Shown here: positions 49,047 through 57,192 of the stretch, in pieces | Layout of the letters: every line of letters begins with the position of its first letter | How positions within the stretch are numbered: position 1 is the first letter of the stretch | Assembly (NCBI GenBank): GCA_052326605.1 | Contig: JBKQMB010000044.1 | Coordinates: 1 to 64,000, forward strand | Reading direction: 5' to 3' | DNA: 64,000 bases | From: Bog-756 sp052326605 | GTDB lineage: Bacteria; Actinomycetota; Acidimicrobiia; Acidimicrobiales; RAAP-2 | Program-made: the position numbers and the translations under genes | Notes under the pieces: generated by a model | Told to the model about the DNA's origin: nothing | The model's input: only the letters and a program-made list of their open reading frames with translations | Databases searched by the model: none

Positions 49047-49847
49047 CTAGTCGAACTCGAGACTCAGCCCACTCTCCCAATCCACGGTTGGCCAATCGCC
49101 CGCGGCGTCGTTCGCTGCCACAACTGCGGCACAGCAGGTCGGACAGAGACGCGGTCCCCAGTACGCCTCGACTAGACGTTGGTTGCTCCTTCCGCAGGAA
49201 GCGCATCTCGGTAGCTCGACCACCTCGGCCGCTCGATCCGACTCGTCGCCACCGGGCGCTTCTGTCTGAGGATCACCCACGGCAATGGGTTCGTGGTCGC
49301 TCAAGAAGGGGTGGCCGCTGATTTCTTCTCCACAGCCGCATCTCAGCCCATTGCTAGATACCTCCATCCCTCTTTGCCGCCTTACCTCGTGAGCCGCCTC
49401 TATTCCCTGGTCGTTCGCGTCAGATTGCACAATCTCGACGCGGACCTGGCCCGAACTGGGCGCGAACTTGACGCCATCTGCCAGGGTCTGATTCGCGTCA
49501 TCTGACGCCAACAAGGAACGGTTTCCGAGGTTCACCAGGCGGCCATGCTCGATGACCTTCACCCGTCCTTCCGTGCCCTGATGAAACGGCACGACTGGCT
49601 CCAGTAAGCCAATACCCGCCAGTTGCACAACGACCTTCGTGACCGTCTTCCGGGAAAGCCTGGTGGCCGCAGCAAGGTCGGTGAGCGTTCCGGCCCATTC
49701 ACTCGATCTGTACTCGGCCTGTATGGCCAACAGAAGAAAGACCAGTAGTTGGTTTGCCGTCAGATGGCGTTCTCTTGCGATGTCACATGCAGCGAACGGA
49801 TCGACTTTGGGCCACTTCCACCTTAGCGAACCCCGTTCGCCGGTCAC
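49047..49847 (-). CDS. wHTH DNA-binding protein with C-terminal zinc finger
   Basis: 266 residues. The N-terminal half has a MarR/GntR-like winged helix: HLTANQLLVFLLLAIQAEY, TLTDLAAATRLSRKTVTKVV, QLAGIGLLEPV. Then a possible C-rich knuckle CGCGEEISGH and a C-terminal four-Cys finger CASCGRSNQRLVEAYWG...CPTC. The layout resembles replication-initiator or regulator proteins of actinobacterial elements. The GTG overlaps the stop of the 86-residue gene (GTGA). Replication or excision control is inference. Confidence 0.72.
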   Translation of the reverse strand: MTGERGSLRWKWPKVDPFAACDIARERHLTANQLLVFLLLAIQAEYRSSEWAGTLTDLAAATRLSRKTVTKVVVQLAGIGLLEPVVPFHQGTEGRVKVIEHGRLVNLGNRSLLASDDANQTLADGVKFAPSSGQVRVEIVQSDANDQGIEAAHEVRRQRGMEVSSNGLRCGCGEEISGHPFLSDHEPIAVGDPQTEAPGGDESDRAAEVVELPRCASCGRSNQRLVEAYWGPRLCPTCCAAVVAANDAAGDWPTVDWESGLSLEFD

Positions 49848-50104
49848 TTGCCTGTCCCCCGCCGCCGACGCGCTCTAGCCGACTTCAACGCCAACCCTGT
49901 GAAGTACGCCTTCTTCGCCGCCTCGGCACGACGGTGGCGCTCTGCCTCAGGCAGCACCCCCTCAGGGTCAACCTGGCGGTCGAAACGGTCACGGAAGGCC
50001 GCCCGTGCGTTTGCAGTTCTGGCCGCCGGATCAGCCGTCCTGGACCAGGACACCTGAGCGGCGAGACGGCCACGCAAGCTCTGCTCGGCTGGTGACATCG
50101 ACAT
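49844..50104 (-). CDS. Small basic protein common in actinobacterial mobile elements
   Basis: 86 residues, very basic: RTANARAAFRDRFDRQVDP, EAERHRRAEAAKKAYFTGLA and ALKSARARRRR. Similar small proteins with an LALKSAxARR end occur in actinophages and integrative elements. No known function. A nested inverted repeat ends immediately before the ATG (50105-50159), and AAGGGG lies within it. Confidence 0.7.
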   Translation of the reverse strand: MSMSPAEQSLRGRLAAQVSWSRTADPAARTANARAAFRDRFDRQVDPEGVLPEAERHRRAEAAKKAYFTGLALKSARARRRRGTGK

Positions 50105-50159
50105 GTAGAAGCAACCCCTTCGGGTGCTCCGGGTGCCGACGCCGGAGCGAAGCTTCTAC
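50105..50159 (-). promoter_or_regulatory. Nested hairpin covering the ribosome site of the 49844 gene
   Basis: Outer perfect stem GTAGAAGC (3' arm GCTTCTAC on the mRNA directly before the ATG), positions 50152-50159 and 50105-50112; inner perfect stem GCTCCGG/CCGGAGC (50126-50132, 50142-50148). In the transcript AAGGGG lies between the two 3' arms. Folding would place the ribosome site in a closed structure, suggesting translational control. Confidence 0.55.
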
Positions 50160-50197
50160 CTGATGGCCTGGCGGGCTAGTAGTCGATCACCGTTGTA

Positions 50198-50671
50198 CTA
50201 GACGCGGGGCGGGCGAGGCAAGGAACTGGCCCGCCTGACTCGTACGAGGGGTGGCGGCTCCGACATCGCCAGGCTGCAGATGGCCGACACTGGCTCTGCG
50301 AGGGGGGTGAAGTGAAGAAGAGGCAGCAGTCGTTCGGATCGCTCCATTTCGGATTCAACCGGCTGCCAGCGGATCGCGCTACCCAATGCAGCGGCACGGT
50401 CCGCGATTTGACGGACCCGAAGTTGGTCCAGAACCACCCGCCCATTGCAGCGCACGTTGCTGCACGCACACTCGCAGAAGCTGAGCGGTGCGCTCTCGCT
50501 GACTTTGGACGGATACCAGCGGCGGTCTTCGACATCCCGTTCGCTTCGCTGAGCGATGCCAGGTGACCGGAACTCGACTGACAACTTGCCACCCGGAGCC
50601 TGGAAGACACGGGCGAGTATCCGAGCGCAAGATGGACAGCCAACCTCGGCGACTTGAGATTCGGCAGTCAT
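50198..50671 (-). CDS. Cys-rich protein coupled to the integrase
   Basis: 157 residues. VGCPSCARILARVFQAPGGK and FCECACSNVRCNGRVVLDQ look like a split zinc ribbon (CPSC...CxC...C). The C-terminal third is low in features. The ATG overlaps the integrase stop (ATGA), which supports it against other frames in the region. It may be an excision or DNA-binding partner of the integrase; this is inference. Confidence 0.62.
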   Translation of the reverse strand: MTAESQVAEVGCPSCARILARVFQAPGGKLSVEFRSPGIAQRSERDVEDRRWYPSKVSESAPLSFCECACSNVRCNGRVVLDQLRVRQIADRAAALGSAIRWQPVESEMERSERLLPLLHFTPLAEPVSAICSLAMSEPPPLVRVRRASSLPRPPRV

Positions 50672-51585
50672 AGCCGGTCCCCTGGTGAGCGGGTCTGGTA
50701 TGCGGCTCTGGCTCGCTCGTCGGCCGCGCTGGCGCCGTACCGATTCAACATCTCCCTCGTACGCCAGCCAACCAGCCGCATGAGGTCGCCCTCATTGCCG
50801 CCGTCCGCCAACCAGCGGTGTGCGAATGAGTGCCGGAACAGATGGGCATGGATGTGGCCGATTCCCGCCTGCTTGCCCCTGCGCTCCACGATTGAGCGGA
50901 TACCCGGTGTACCCAGCGGGCCGCGTATACCGAGCCACAAGCTGTCACTCGTGGCCGCGTGGGGATCCCGTGCCCGAGCGTGGATGTAGCGGTCGAGCGC
51001 CCCAGCTGTCTTTGCGCCGAACGGACAGGCCCTGGGCCGCCTCCCCTTGCCCATGACGATGGCCACCCTCGCATCGAGGTCAACGTCGTTGACGGTGAGA
51101 TTGGCCAACTCAGACAGCCTCATGCCGGTGTCGAGAAACAGCCGGAGCACAGCAGTGTCCCGGCGGTCCTCCATGCTCTTGCCCTCGCAGGTAGCAAGCA
51201 GTCTGCGCAAGTCCTCGTCGGTCATCACCGGCACCGGCACGTCGGGTACCCGTGGCGGCTTCATCTTCTCCATCGGTGAGCGAGTGATTTCGCCCCAATC
51301 GACCAGGAAGTTGAACAGGGCGGTCAGCGCCCGGTAGCGGTTGTTGGCGGTGGCAGGAGCCTTGGTCTCTACGAGACGCTCGATGAATGACTCGACGTGC
51401 TCCCGGCCGATCTTGGTGACCTCGGTGGGCATCCCGGACTCGCGAAGGAAATCGAGGAGCTGGTTGGCGGCCTCCGAGTAGGTGGCGACGGTCTTGGCGC
51501 TCTTGTTCGCCGCCCGAAGACTGCGCTGGAATGACGGGATCAGCGTGGCGAGGTCGCCTACACTTTCGGTGGTTACCGGGTTCAA
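50668..51585 (-). CDS. Tyrosine recombinase/integrase (XerC/D-like)
   Basis: 305 residues with N-terminal SAM-like core-binding domain (ATLIPSFQRSLRAANKSAKT) and C-terminal catalytic domain: Arg in DTGMRLSELANL, Lys in VMGKGRRPRACP, HxxR in HLFRHSFAHRW, Trp in LVGWRTREML (in place of the second His, as in many phage integrases), and nucleophile Tyr in NRYGAS. TTG 51585 with GGAAAGG seven bases upstream is the preferred start; longer frames reach 51705. It should catalyse recombination at the tRNA-Pro att sites. Confidence 0.92.
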   Translation of the reverse strand: MNPVTTESVGDLATLIPSFQRSLRAANKSAKTVATYSEAANQLLDFLRESGMPTEVTKIGREHVESFIERLVETKAPATANNRYRALTALFNFLVDWGEITRSPMEKMKPPRVPDVPVPVMTDEDLRRLLATCEGKSMEDRRDTAVLRLFLDTGMRLSELANLTVNDVDLDARVAIVMGKGRRPRACPFGAKTAGALDRYIHARARDPHAATSDSLWLGIRGPLGTPGIRSIVERRGKQAGIGHIHAHLFRHSFAHRWLADGGNEGDLMRLVGWRTREMLNRYGASAADERARAAYQTRSPGDRL

Positions 51586-51708
51586 GGAAGTGCCTTTCCT
51601 GGGCCGGAAGCCCGCTGTAGTGGGAGCGTTGGCTCGCTCGCCATTCCAAAGGTTATCCGCTGAGGGAGCGTTGTGCAAGCAGGCTCCCAAGGCGGAAAAC
51701 CACAAAAG

Positions 51709-51729
51709 GCCAGTTCACTGGCTATTTTT
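51709..51729 (+). promoter_or_regulatory. Palindrome plus T-run directly 5' of the tRNA
   Basis: GCCAGT-TC-ACTGGC (51709-51722) followed by TATTTTT, ending two bases before the tRNA. On the + strand this is terminator-like, yet it precedes the tRNA. It is element-derived sequence. It may instead be a recombinase or regulator site. No good tRNA promoter is evident between it and the integrase start. Confidence 0.5.
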
Positions 51730-51731
51730 AC

Positions 51732-51770
51732 CGGGAAGTAGCGCAGCTTGGCAGCGCGCCTGCTTTGGGA
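51732..51770 (+). repeat. Right attachment site (5' half of intact tRNA-Pro)
   Basis: 39-bp copy identical to 41773-41811. It covers the tRNA from base 1 through the anticodon loop; the crossover therefore lies within this stretch, and the element-derived copy completes the tRNA at the right end. Confidence 0.93.
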
Positions 51771-51805
51771 GCAGGAGGTCGCGGGTTCAAATCCCGTCTT
51801 CCCGA
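51732..51805 (+). tRNA. tRNA-Pro (anticodon TGG)
   Basis: 74-nt cloverleaf. Acceptor CGGGAAG/CTTCCCG (51732-51738, 51798-51804) with discriminator A; D arm GCGC/GCGC; anticodon stem CCTGC/GCAGG with loop TTTGGGA, anticodon TGG; T arm GCGGG-TTCAAAT-CCCGT. CCA is not encoded. It is the integration target: the first 39 bases also exist at 41773. The gene is intact after insertion but its upstream flank has been replaced. Confidence 0.96.
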
Positions 51806-51821
51806 CACGGCGGATGGCGCT

Positions 51822-51838
51822 CGCGGCGAACGGCCGCG
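51822..51838. terminator. GC hairpin between tRNA-Pro and the GGDEF-EAL gene
   Basis: CGCGGC-GAACG-GCCGCG, a perfect 6-bp stem 16 bases after the tRNA and just past the stop of the - strand gene at 51843. It could end both transcripts. No T-run. Confidence 0.4.
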
Positions 51839-51842
51839 GGTC

Positions 51843-53642
51843 TCAGGCGCTGACCTGCAGGCCGAAGGCGGCGATGAGGTCCGCGGCCGGGAGCGGCCTC
51901 GAGAAGAGGAACCCCTGGGCGAAGTCGCAGCCGAGGGACCGGAGCGCGTCCAACTGCTGTTCGGTCTCCACGCCCTCGGCCACCACCTTGAGGCCCAGCG
52001 CATGGGCGAGGTTGATCACCGCTGACACGATCTCCTCGCCCTCGCCGCCGGCACCGGCGCCGAGGTCCTCGACGAAATTGCTGTCCACCTTCAGGATGTC
52101 CAAGGGAAAGCGCCGCAGGTAGCTGAGCGACGAGTAGCCGGTGCCGAAATCGTCGATGGCCAGCAGCACCCCGATGTCCTTCAGGGCGCGCAGGACCAGC
52201 AGGGCCGAGGCCGCGTCAGCCATCAGGGCGGTCTCGGTGATCTCGAGGGTCAGGTGCCCGGGGGGCAGACCGGTGCGGCTGAGGATCCCCTCGACCGTGC
52301 TCACGATGTGCGGGTCGTCGATCTGGCGGGCCGAGATGTTCACCTCCACCGTGCCTCGCGGTCCGGTGCGGCCCTCGCGCTGCCAGTCGCGGAGCTGATG
52401 ACAGGCCTCCTCGAGCACCCATGCCCCGATCGGGATGATCAGCCCGCTCTCCTCGGCCACCGGGATGAACCGGCAGGGGGAGACCAGGCCCTGGGAGGGA
52501 TGTTGCCATCGGACGAGCGCCTCCATGCCCACCGTGGTGAGCTCCCCGAGTTCTACCACCGGCTGGTAGTGGAGCATCAGCTCGCTGCGCTCGAGGGCCC
52601 GGTGCAGCGAGTGCTCGGTGGTCATCCGATCGACGACCTCGATCCGCATGGACTCGCCGAAGGTCTCGACCCTCGATCCTCCCCGCTGCTTGGCCCGGTA
52701 CATGGCGGCCTCGGCGTTGGACAACAGCGTTGACGGGTCGTCGACCCCGAACGTGTTGAGGGCGACACCGACCGACGCATCGAGAAACACCTCGGACCCT
52801 GCGACGTCGAACGGCTCGGCCAGCGCCAGGCGCGCCCGCTCGATGAAGGCCGACGCGACGTCCCCGACCGGACCGTCCCCGCTCCAAAAGAGGGCCAGGA
52901 ATTCGTCTCCGCCGAAGCGGGCGAAGAGCTCGGCGTCGCCGGCGGCGCGCCGCAGGCGCTCGGCGACCGCAGCCAGCACCCGGTCACCGGCCTCGTGGCC
53001 CACGGAGTTGTTGATGGCCTTGAAGCGGTCAAGATCGAGCAGCACCACCGCAACCGCACCTGGGATGCCGCCCGCCGTGGCCACCGCACGCGCCAGCCGC
53101 GACTCGAAATGCACTCGATTCGGCAGTCCGGTCAGCCTGTCGTGCAGGTCCGCATGGGACAGCGGCTCACCAGAAGATGCACTCCCCCGGCCGTCGTAGA
53201 GGAAACCGGCGATGCCGCCGGACGCCCCACTACCGACGGTGAACAACAGCCCGTCGGCGACGATCCGGTGCCCCTGCTTGTGCAGCAACTCGACCTTCCG
53301 CCGGACACCTTCGCCCGAGCGCACCCCCCGCCACCCGAGTTCGGCGATCTCAACGTCGAGCGCTCCCTTGCGCGCCCGGACGAACGGAGACGGTCCGATG
53401 CACTCGGGGAGGGCGGTCTGGGTGATTTCCCTACCGATCACCTCGTGGCGCCTCCACCCGAGCACCTGCTCGGCACGCGGGTTCCACTGGGTGACCATGC
53501 CGGCACCGTTCACCTCGAGGTAGGCGTCGCGGCAGAAGGCGACCAGCTGGGCAAAGCCATCGGGTCCGACCGGCAACCGGGGCGATGGCCCCCGTTTTGG
53601 CTTGCTCACTCTTGCCCGCGCTTGGTCACGGCGAACCGCCAC
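51843..53642 (-). CDS. PAS-GGDEF-EAL c-di-GMP signalling protein
   Basis: About 599 residues, no TM helix. PAS domain (about 25-150; VTQWNPRAEQVLGWRRHEVIG), GGDEF domain with FARFGGDEFLALF, and EAL domain with MEALVRWQHP, VEVNISARQ, LTLEITETAL, AIDDFGTGYSSL, LKVDSNF, VAEGVETEQQ and AQGFLFSRPL, all key residues kept. The inhibitory RxxD site before GGDEF is absent (GDAE at that position). It can thus both make and degrade c-di-GMP. GTG 53642 or 53609 is the start. Near-complement of the protein at 37156, whose EAL is altered. Confidence 0.9.
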   Translation of the reverse strand: MAVRRDQARARVSKPKRGPSPRLPVGPDGFAQLVAFCRDAYLEVNGAGMVTQWNPRAEQVLGWRRHEVIGREITQTALPECIGPSPFVRARKGALDVEIAELGWRGVRSGEGVRRKVELLHKQGHRIVADGLLFTVGSGASGGIAGFLYDGRGSASSGEPLSHADLHDRLTGLPNRVHFESRLARAVATAGGIPGAVAVVLLDLDRFKAINNSVGHEAGDRVLAAVAERLRRAAGDAELFARFGGDEFLALFWSGDGPVGDVASAFIERARLALAEPFDVAGSEVFLDASVGVALNTFGVDDPSTLLSNAEAAMYRAKQRGGSRVETFGESMRIEVVDRMTTEHSLHRALERSELMLHYQPVVELGELTTVGMEALVRWQHPSQGLVSPCRFIPVAEESGLIIPIGAWVLEEACHQLRDWQREGRTGPRGTVEVNISARQIDDPHIVSTVEGILSRTGLPPGHLTLEITETALMADAASALLVLRALKDIGVLLAIDDFGTGYSSLSYLRRFPLDILKVDSNFVEDLGAGAGGEGEEIVSAVINLAHALGLKVVAEGVETEQQLDALRSLGCDFAQGFLFSRPLPAADLIAAFGLQVSA

Positions 53643-53887
53643 CGTCCGAGATGATCGATCATCATGTACCGTCCCACCCGGTTTCCGTGGCACACGACCC
53701 CACAGGGAGGGCCGTGTCGTTGGGGAGTCATGGTAGGCACTCGCCTGCCCCACTTCAAGGATTTGCGGTCTGCGGCACCACCTGATGGAAGTCGTCGACG
53801 CGCCGCCGCGACCGGGTGTCGCCGCGGACCACCCCACTGGGAGCAGCCCGCGCCATCTCGTTCGACCTTCCGTGTACCGTGCCTGTC

Positions 53888-54937
53888 GTGGTCGTGGTCA
53901 CGGGCAAACTGCAAAAGGAGGCATGGGACAACCAGGTGCTTCCACCGGTGGAGCAGGTCCGTCCGGGGCTGTGGTCGATACCCGTGCCGATTCCGGACAA
54001 TCCACTCCGTTACGTGCTCGTCTACGCTCTCGAACTCGATGGCGGAGGCGTGGCCCTGGTCGACGCCGGGTGGGATACCGACGAGGCGTGGCTCGCGCTG
54101 GAGGGCGGGCTTTCCGCGGCAGGCGGGAGCATCTCCGACGTCAGCGCCGTGCTGGTCACCCACATCCACCCTGACCACTACGGGCTGGCCGGTAGGGTCC
54201 GCGAAGTGTCCGGCGCCTGGATCGGGCTGCACCCGGACGACGCCGTGATGCTCGAGGCCCGCTACGGCGACACCGATGAGCTCCTCTCGGACATGTCCCA
54301 CTTTCTGGCTGACTCCGGCGTTCCGGCGGACAAGCTGCCCGACCTGGCCTTCGCCTCGATGGTGTTGAAGTCGATGGTGACCATGGCTGCTCCCGACGTG
54401 CTGTTCGAGGACGGGAAGGAGATCGAGCTCCCGGGTTGGTCGTTGCGCACGATCTGGACGCCGGGCCACTCCCCCGGGCATGTCTGCTTCTACAGCGACG
54501 ACCGCAAGCTGCTCCTCTCGGGTGACCACGTCCTCCCGCGCATCACCCCGAACATCTCGGTGCACACCCAACAGTTCCCCAACCCGCTGGGCGACTATCT
54601 GGAGTCACTGCTGAAGGTCCAGAACCTCGGGGCCGAAGAGGTCCTGCCGGGCCACGAGTACCGGTTCGCCGATCTGCAAGGTCGGCTCGAAGAGATCATC
54701 GCCCACCACGCCGCGCGGCTCCAAGAGATCGAGCAGGTGCTGGCCGAGCACCCCGGCTCGACGGCCTGGGACATCACCCTCGGGCTGCACTGGTCACGTC
54801 CCTGGGACGAGATCCAGCCGTTCATGCAACGCCAGGCCAACGGCGAGACCCTGGCCCACTGCGTGCTCCTAGAACTGCACGACCGCATCCGTCGTGAAGG
54901 GAGCGAGCCCGCACTATTCTTCACGATCGACCGCTGA
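53888..54937 (+). CDS. Metallo-beta-lactamase fold hydrolase
   Basis: About 349 residues. Metal motif LVTHIHPDHYGLAG (HxHxDH), a second His in WTPGHSPGHVCFYSDD, Asp in LLLSGDHVLPRI, and the last His in VLPGHEYRF, all conserved for a two-metal site. A C-terminal helical domain starts near EIIAHHAARLQEIEQ, as in lactonase/thioesterase-like MBL proteins. The substrate is unknown. The start is uncertain (GTG 53888 or 53894; no Shine-Dalgarno). The 245-bp divergent gap from the GGDEF-EAL gene must hold both promoters. Confidence 0.88.
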   Translation: MVVVTGKLQKEAWDNQVLPPVEQVRPGLWSIPVPIPDNPLRYVLVYALELDGGGVALVDAGWDTDEAWLALEGGLSAAGGSISDVSAVLVTHIHPDHYGLAGRVREVSGAWIGLHPDDAVMLEARYGDTDELLSDMSHFLADSGVPADKLPDLAFASMVLKSMVTMAAPDVLFEDGKEIELPGWSLRTIWTPGHSPGHVCFYSDDRKLLLSGDHVLPRITPNISVHTQQFPNPLGDYLESLLKVQNLGAEEVLPGHEYRFADLQGRLEEIIAHHAARLQEIEQVLAEHPGSTAWDITLGLHWSRPWDEIQPFMQRQANGETLAHCVLLELHDRIRREGSEPALFFTIDR

Positions 54938-55071
54938 CGCAGCCCCCGGGTCGGTGCCCCGGGGAGCTTTTCGAGACCGTCGGCCGCCAGCCCTCCCGTG
55001 GCTGCAGACGCCCTGGCCCGCCGCACCGACACCGCAGCACACCGACACCGAAGCGCACAGACGAGGACACC

Positions 55072-57192
55072 GTGGAACGCCTGTCCCAGAGAGCACGCCG
55101 CATACGCCGACAGCGCCTACGGGCGATCGCCATCGCCGCCCTGGCCGTCCTCCTCGTCGGTGGCATCGCATTCGCGTCGTGCTCGGGTGGGCCGTCCACC
55201 TCGTCGGCCACCACCACCTCCCCGGCACCGGCCCAGGCGACCTCCGGTCACAAGGCCTCCACCGCGGGCGGTCCGGCCTCGATCGAAGCCGGTGTCGAGC
55301 CCTGGCAGCTGGGCGCACCCCTGTCACGCGAAGCGGTGGCGGCCCACGGGACCGGGCTGACCGTTCTCGGCGGCATCACCCCCTCGGGTACCTCGCTGGC
55401 CACCGTCTCCACGATCAGCCCCGCCAGCGGGGCCATCGCCACAGCGACGGCTCTGGCCACGCCGGTGCACGATGCCGCGGCCGTGGCCCTCGGGCGCACC
55501 ACCTATGTGGTCGGCGGCGGTTCGCCCGACACCGTGGCCACCGTGCAGTCCCTGCCTACGCCGGCCGTCCCGCCCGCGACGGGTGGCACGGGGACGGTGG
55601 CGGGCCAGCTCCCCCAGCCCCGCTCGGACCTTGCCATCGCCACCATCCCGGCCCGGACCGGGGGACGCACGGCGACCACCGCCTACGTCGTCGGCGGCTA
55701 CAACGGCACCACCTATCTGCCGGGCGTCCTGTCCACGACCGACGGCACCCACTTCGCCACGGTGGCCACCCTGCCCGTTGCCGTCCGCTACCCCGCCGTC
55801 GTGGCCGACGGCGGGTTGGTCTACGCCTTCGGGGGCCAGACGGTGTCCGCCGGGTCCGCCACCACCGCCACCGACGACATCCAGGTGGTCGATCCGGTGA
55901 CCCACAGGGCCAGCGTCGTCGGCCACCTTCCCCAGGCGCTCTATGGTGCCGCGGCCTTCCTCATCGGCGGCACCATCTACGTGGCCGGGGGCCAGGTCCC
56001 CGCAGGTCCGACCCTGACCCAGATCACCGCGTTCGTGCCGTCGTCGCACAAGGTCCTGGATGCAGGCCTCCTGCCCCAGGCAGACGCCTTCGCCGGATAC
56101 GCCACGGTGGGATCCTCCGGCAGCGCCGTCGGCTACATGGTGGGGGGCGAAGTCACCGGCCAGTCCGGCAACGACCAGGCCGGCGTGGCCTCCGGATCAC
56201 TCCGGACGGTCATCTCCCTCCGTCCCAGCCGGTACGGGGGGCCGGCCGGCAGCCCGGGAGCCGGTGCGCCCTTCGCTGGCACACTGCTCATCGCCGACCG
56301 GGGCAACGACCGCCTGCTGGCCCTCGACCCTGCCCGGAGCATCACCTGGCAGTACCCCTCGGCCACCATGCCTCCGCCGCCCGGTGGCTTCTACTTCCCG
56401 GACGACGCGTTCTTCATCAAGGGCGGGACCGGGATCATCTCCAACCAGGAGGACAACCACACCATCGTGGAGATCGGCTATCCGTCGGGGAAGATCCTGT
56501 GGCAGTACGGGCATCCCGGCCAGTCCGGCTCGGCACCCGGCTACCTCAATCAACCCGACGACGCCTACCTGCTCAAGTCCGGCACCATCACCGTCGCCGA
56601 CGCGTCGAACAACCGCATCCTGTTCATCTCGCCGCAGGGCCAGGTCACCGGTCAGATCGGCAATGGGGTGGACGCCCACAACCCACCGACGTCGATCGCC
56701 TACCCCAATGGTGACACCCCGCTCGCAAACGGTGATGTGCTGGTGTCGGAGATCAACGGCTCGTGGATCGACGAGTACACCCCCACGGGAACACTGGTGT
56801 GGACGGTGCACATACCCACCGTCAACTACCCCTCGGACCCCCAACAGCTCGCCTCCGACCTCTACCTCATGACCGACTACGACCCCCCGGCAGAGGGCCG
56901 GATCCTCGAATTCACCCGGACCGGCCAGGTGACCTGGCTCTACGACGCGACGTCAGGCGACGCCATGCTGAAGAAGCCCTCGCTGGCCGAGCGGCTGCCC
57001 AACGGCCTGATCATGGTCAACGACGACTACCGCAACCGGGTGGTGGTCATCGACCCGGCCACCTACTCCATCGTCTGGCAGTACGGCATCACCGACGTGT
57101 CGGGCACGGCTCCTGGCCTGGTGTCGATCCCGGACGGCTTCGACCTGCTCGAGGCAAACGGCACCACTCCCACGCACCCCCAGACCGGCTAG
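55072..57192 (+). CDS. Secreted or membrane-anchored Kelch/NHL-like beta-propeller protein
   Basis: 706 residues. N-terminal anchor AIAIAALAVLLVGGIAFASC (a Cys follows, but the lipobox is imperfect). Residues 90-390 carry Kelch-like units (TTYVVGGGSPDTV, TAYVVGGYNGTTYLPG, YAFGGQTV, IYVAGGQVP); 400-690 carry NHL/PQQ-like blades (LIADRGNDRLLALDPA, ITVADASNNRILFISPQG, GLIMVNDDYRNRVVVIDP). A two-propeller scaffold for binding at the cell surface is likely. GTG start with GAGGA upstream. Its TAG stop shares CTAG with the convergent DedA stop. Confidence 0.82.
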   Translation: MERLSQRARRIRRQRLRAIAIAALAVLLVGGIAFASCSGGPSTSSATTTSPAPAQATSGHKASTAGGPASIEAGVEPWQLGAPLSREAVAAHGTGLTVLGGITPSGTSLATVSTISPASGAIATATALATPVHDAAAVALGRTTYVVGGGSPDTVATVQSLPTPAVPPATGGTGTVAGQLPQPRSDLAIATIPARTGGRTATTAYVVGGYNGTTYLPGVLSTTDGTHFATVATLPVAVRYPAVVADGGLVYAFGGQTVSAGSATTATDDIQVVDPVTHRASVVGHLPQALYGAAAFLIGGTIYVAGGQVPAGPTLTQITAFVPSSHKVLDAGLLPQADAFAGYATVGSSGSAVGYMVGGEVTGQSGNDQAGVASGSLRTVISLRPSRYGGPAGSPGAGAPFAGTLLIADRGNDRLLALDPARSITWQYPSATMPPPPGGFYFPDDAFFIKGGTGIISNQEDNHTIVEIGYPSGKILWQYGHPGQSGSAPGYLNQPDDAYLLKSGTITVADASNNRILFISPQGQVTGQIGNGVDAHNPPTSIAYPNGDTPLANGDVLVSEINGSWIDEYTPTGTLVWTVHIPTVNYPSDPQQLASDLYLMTDYDPPAEGRILEFTRTGQVTWLYDATSGDAMLKKPSLAERLPNGLIMVNDDYRNRVVVIDPATYSIVWQYGITDVSGTAPGLVSIPDGFDLLEANGTTPTHPQTG

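Larger units (their letters stand above)
41773..51770. mobile_element. Integrated genetic element of about 10 kb in tRNA-Pro(TGG)
   Basis: The region is bounded by 39-bp perfect direct repeats equal to the 5' half of a tRNA-Pro gene, with a tyrosine integrase just inside the right end. Contents: zinc-ribbon/GIY-YIG-like protein, MazF cassette, serine recombinase, secreted protein, WW-motif membrane protein, small coupled genes with HTH or zinc motifs, and a wHTH protein. GC looks visibly lower than the flanks, most clearly at 45570-47540. No relaxase, translocase, capsid, portal or large terminase gene is seen. The element separates the Ppx gene from the PAS-GGDEF-EAL gene; both flanks are ordinary chromosome. 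Confidence 0.85.

Noticed and set aside
50312..50566. 84-codon + strand frame inside the element
   Set aside because: Opposite the Cys-rich gene, whose ATG overlaps the integrase stop; the + frame lacks support beyond an ATG.
51661..51700. Inverted partial copy of the tRNA anticodon arm near the integrase start
   Set aside because: Only a short CTCCCAA-type match is shared and it is imperfect; not enough to call a third att-like site.
41773..51770. Insertion sequence or transposon
   Set aside because: No terminal inverted repeats or transposase; ends are tRNA-derived direct repeats, which fits site-specific integration.
54894..56714. 606-codon + strand frame overlapping the propeller gene
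   Set aside because: Arg/His/Pro-rich; the frame at 55072-57192 has signal peptide, blade repeats and ribosome site.
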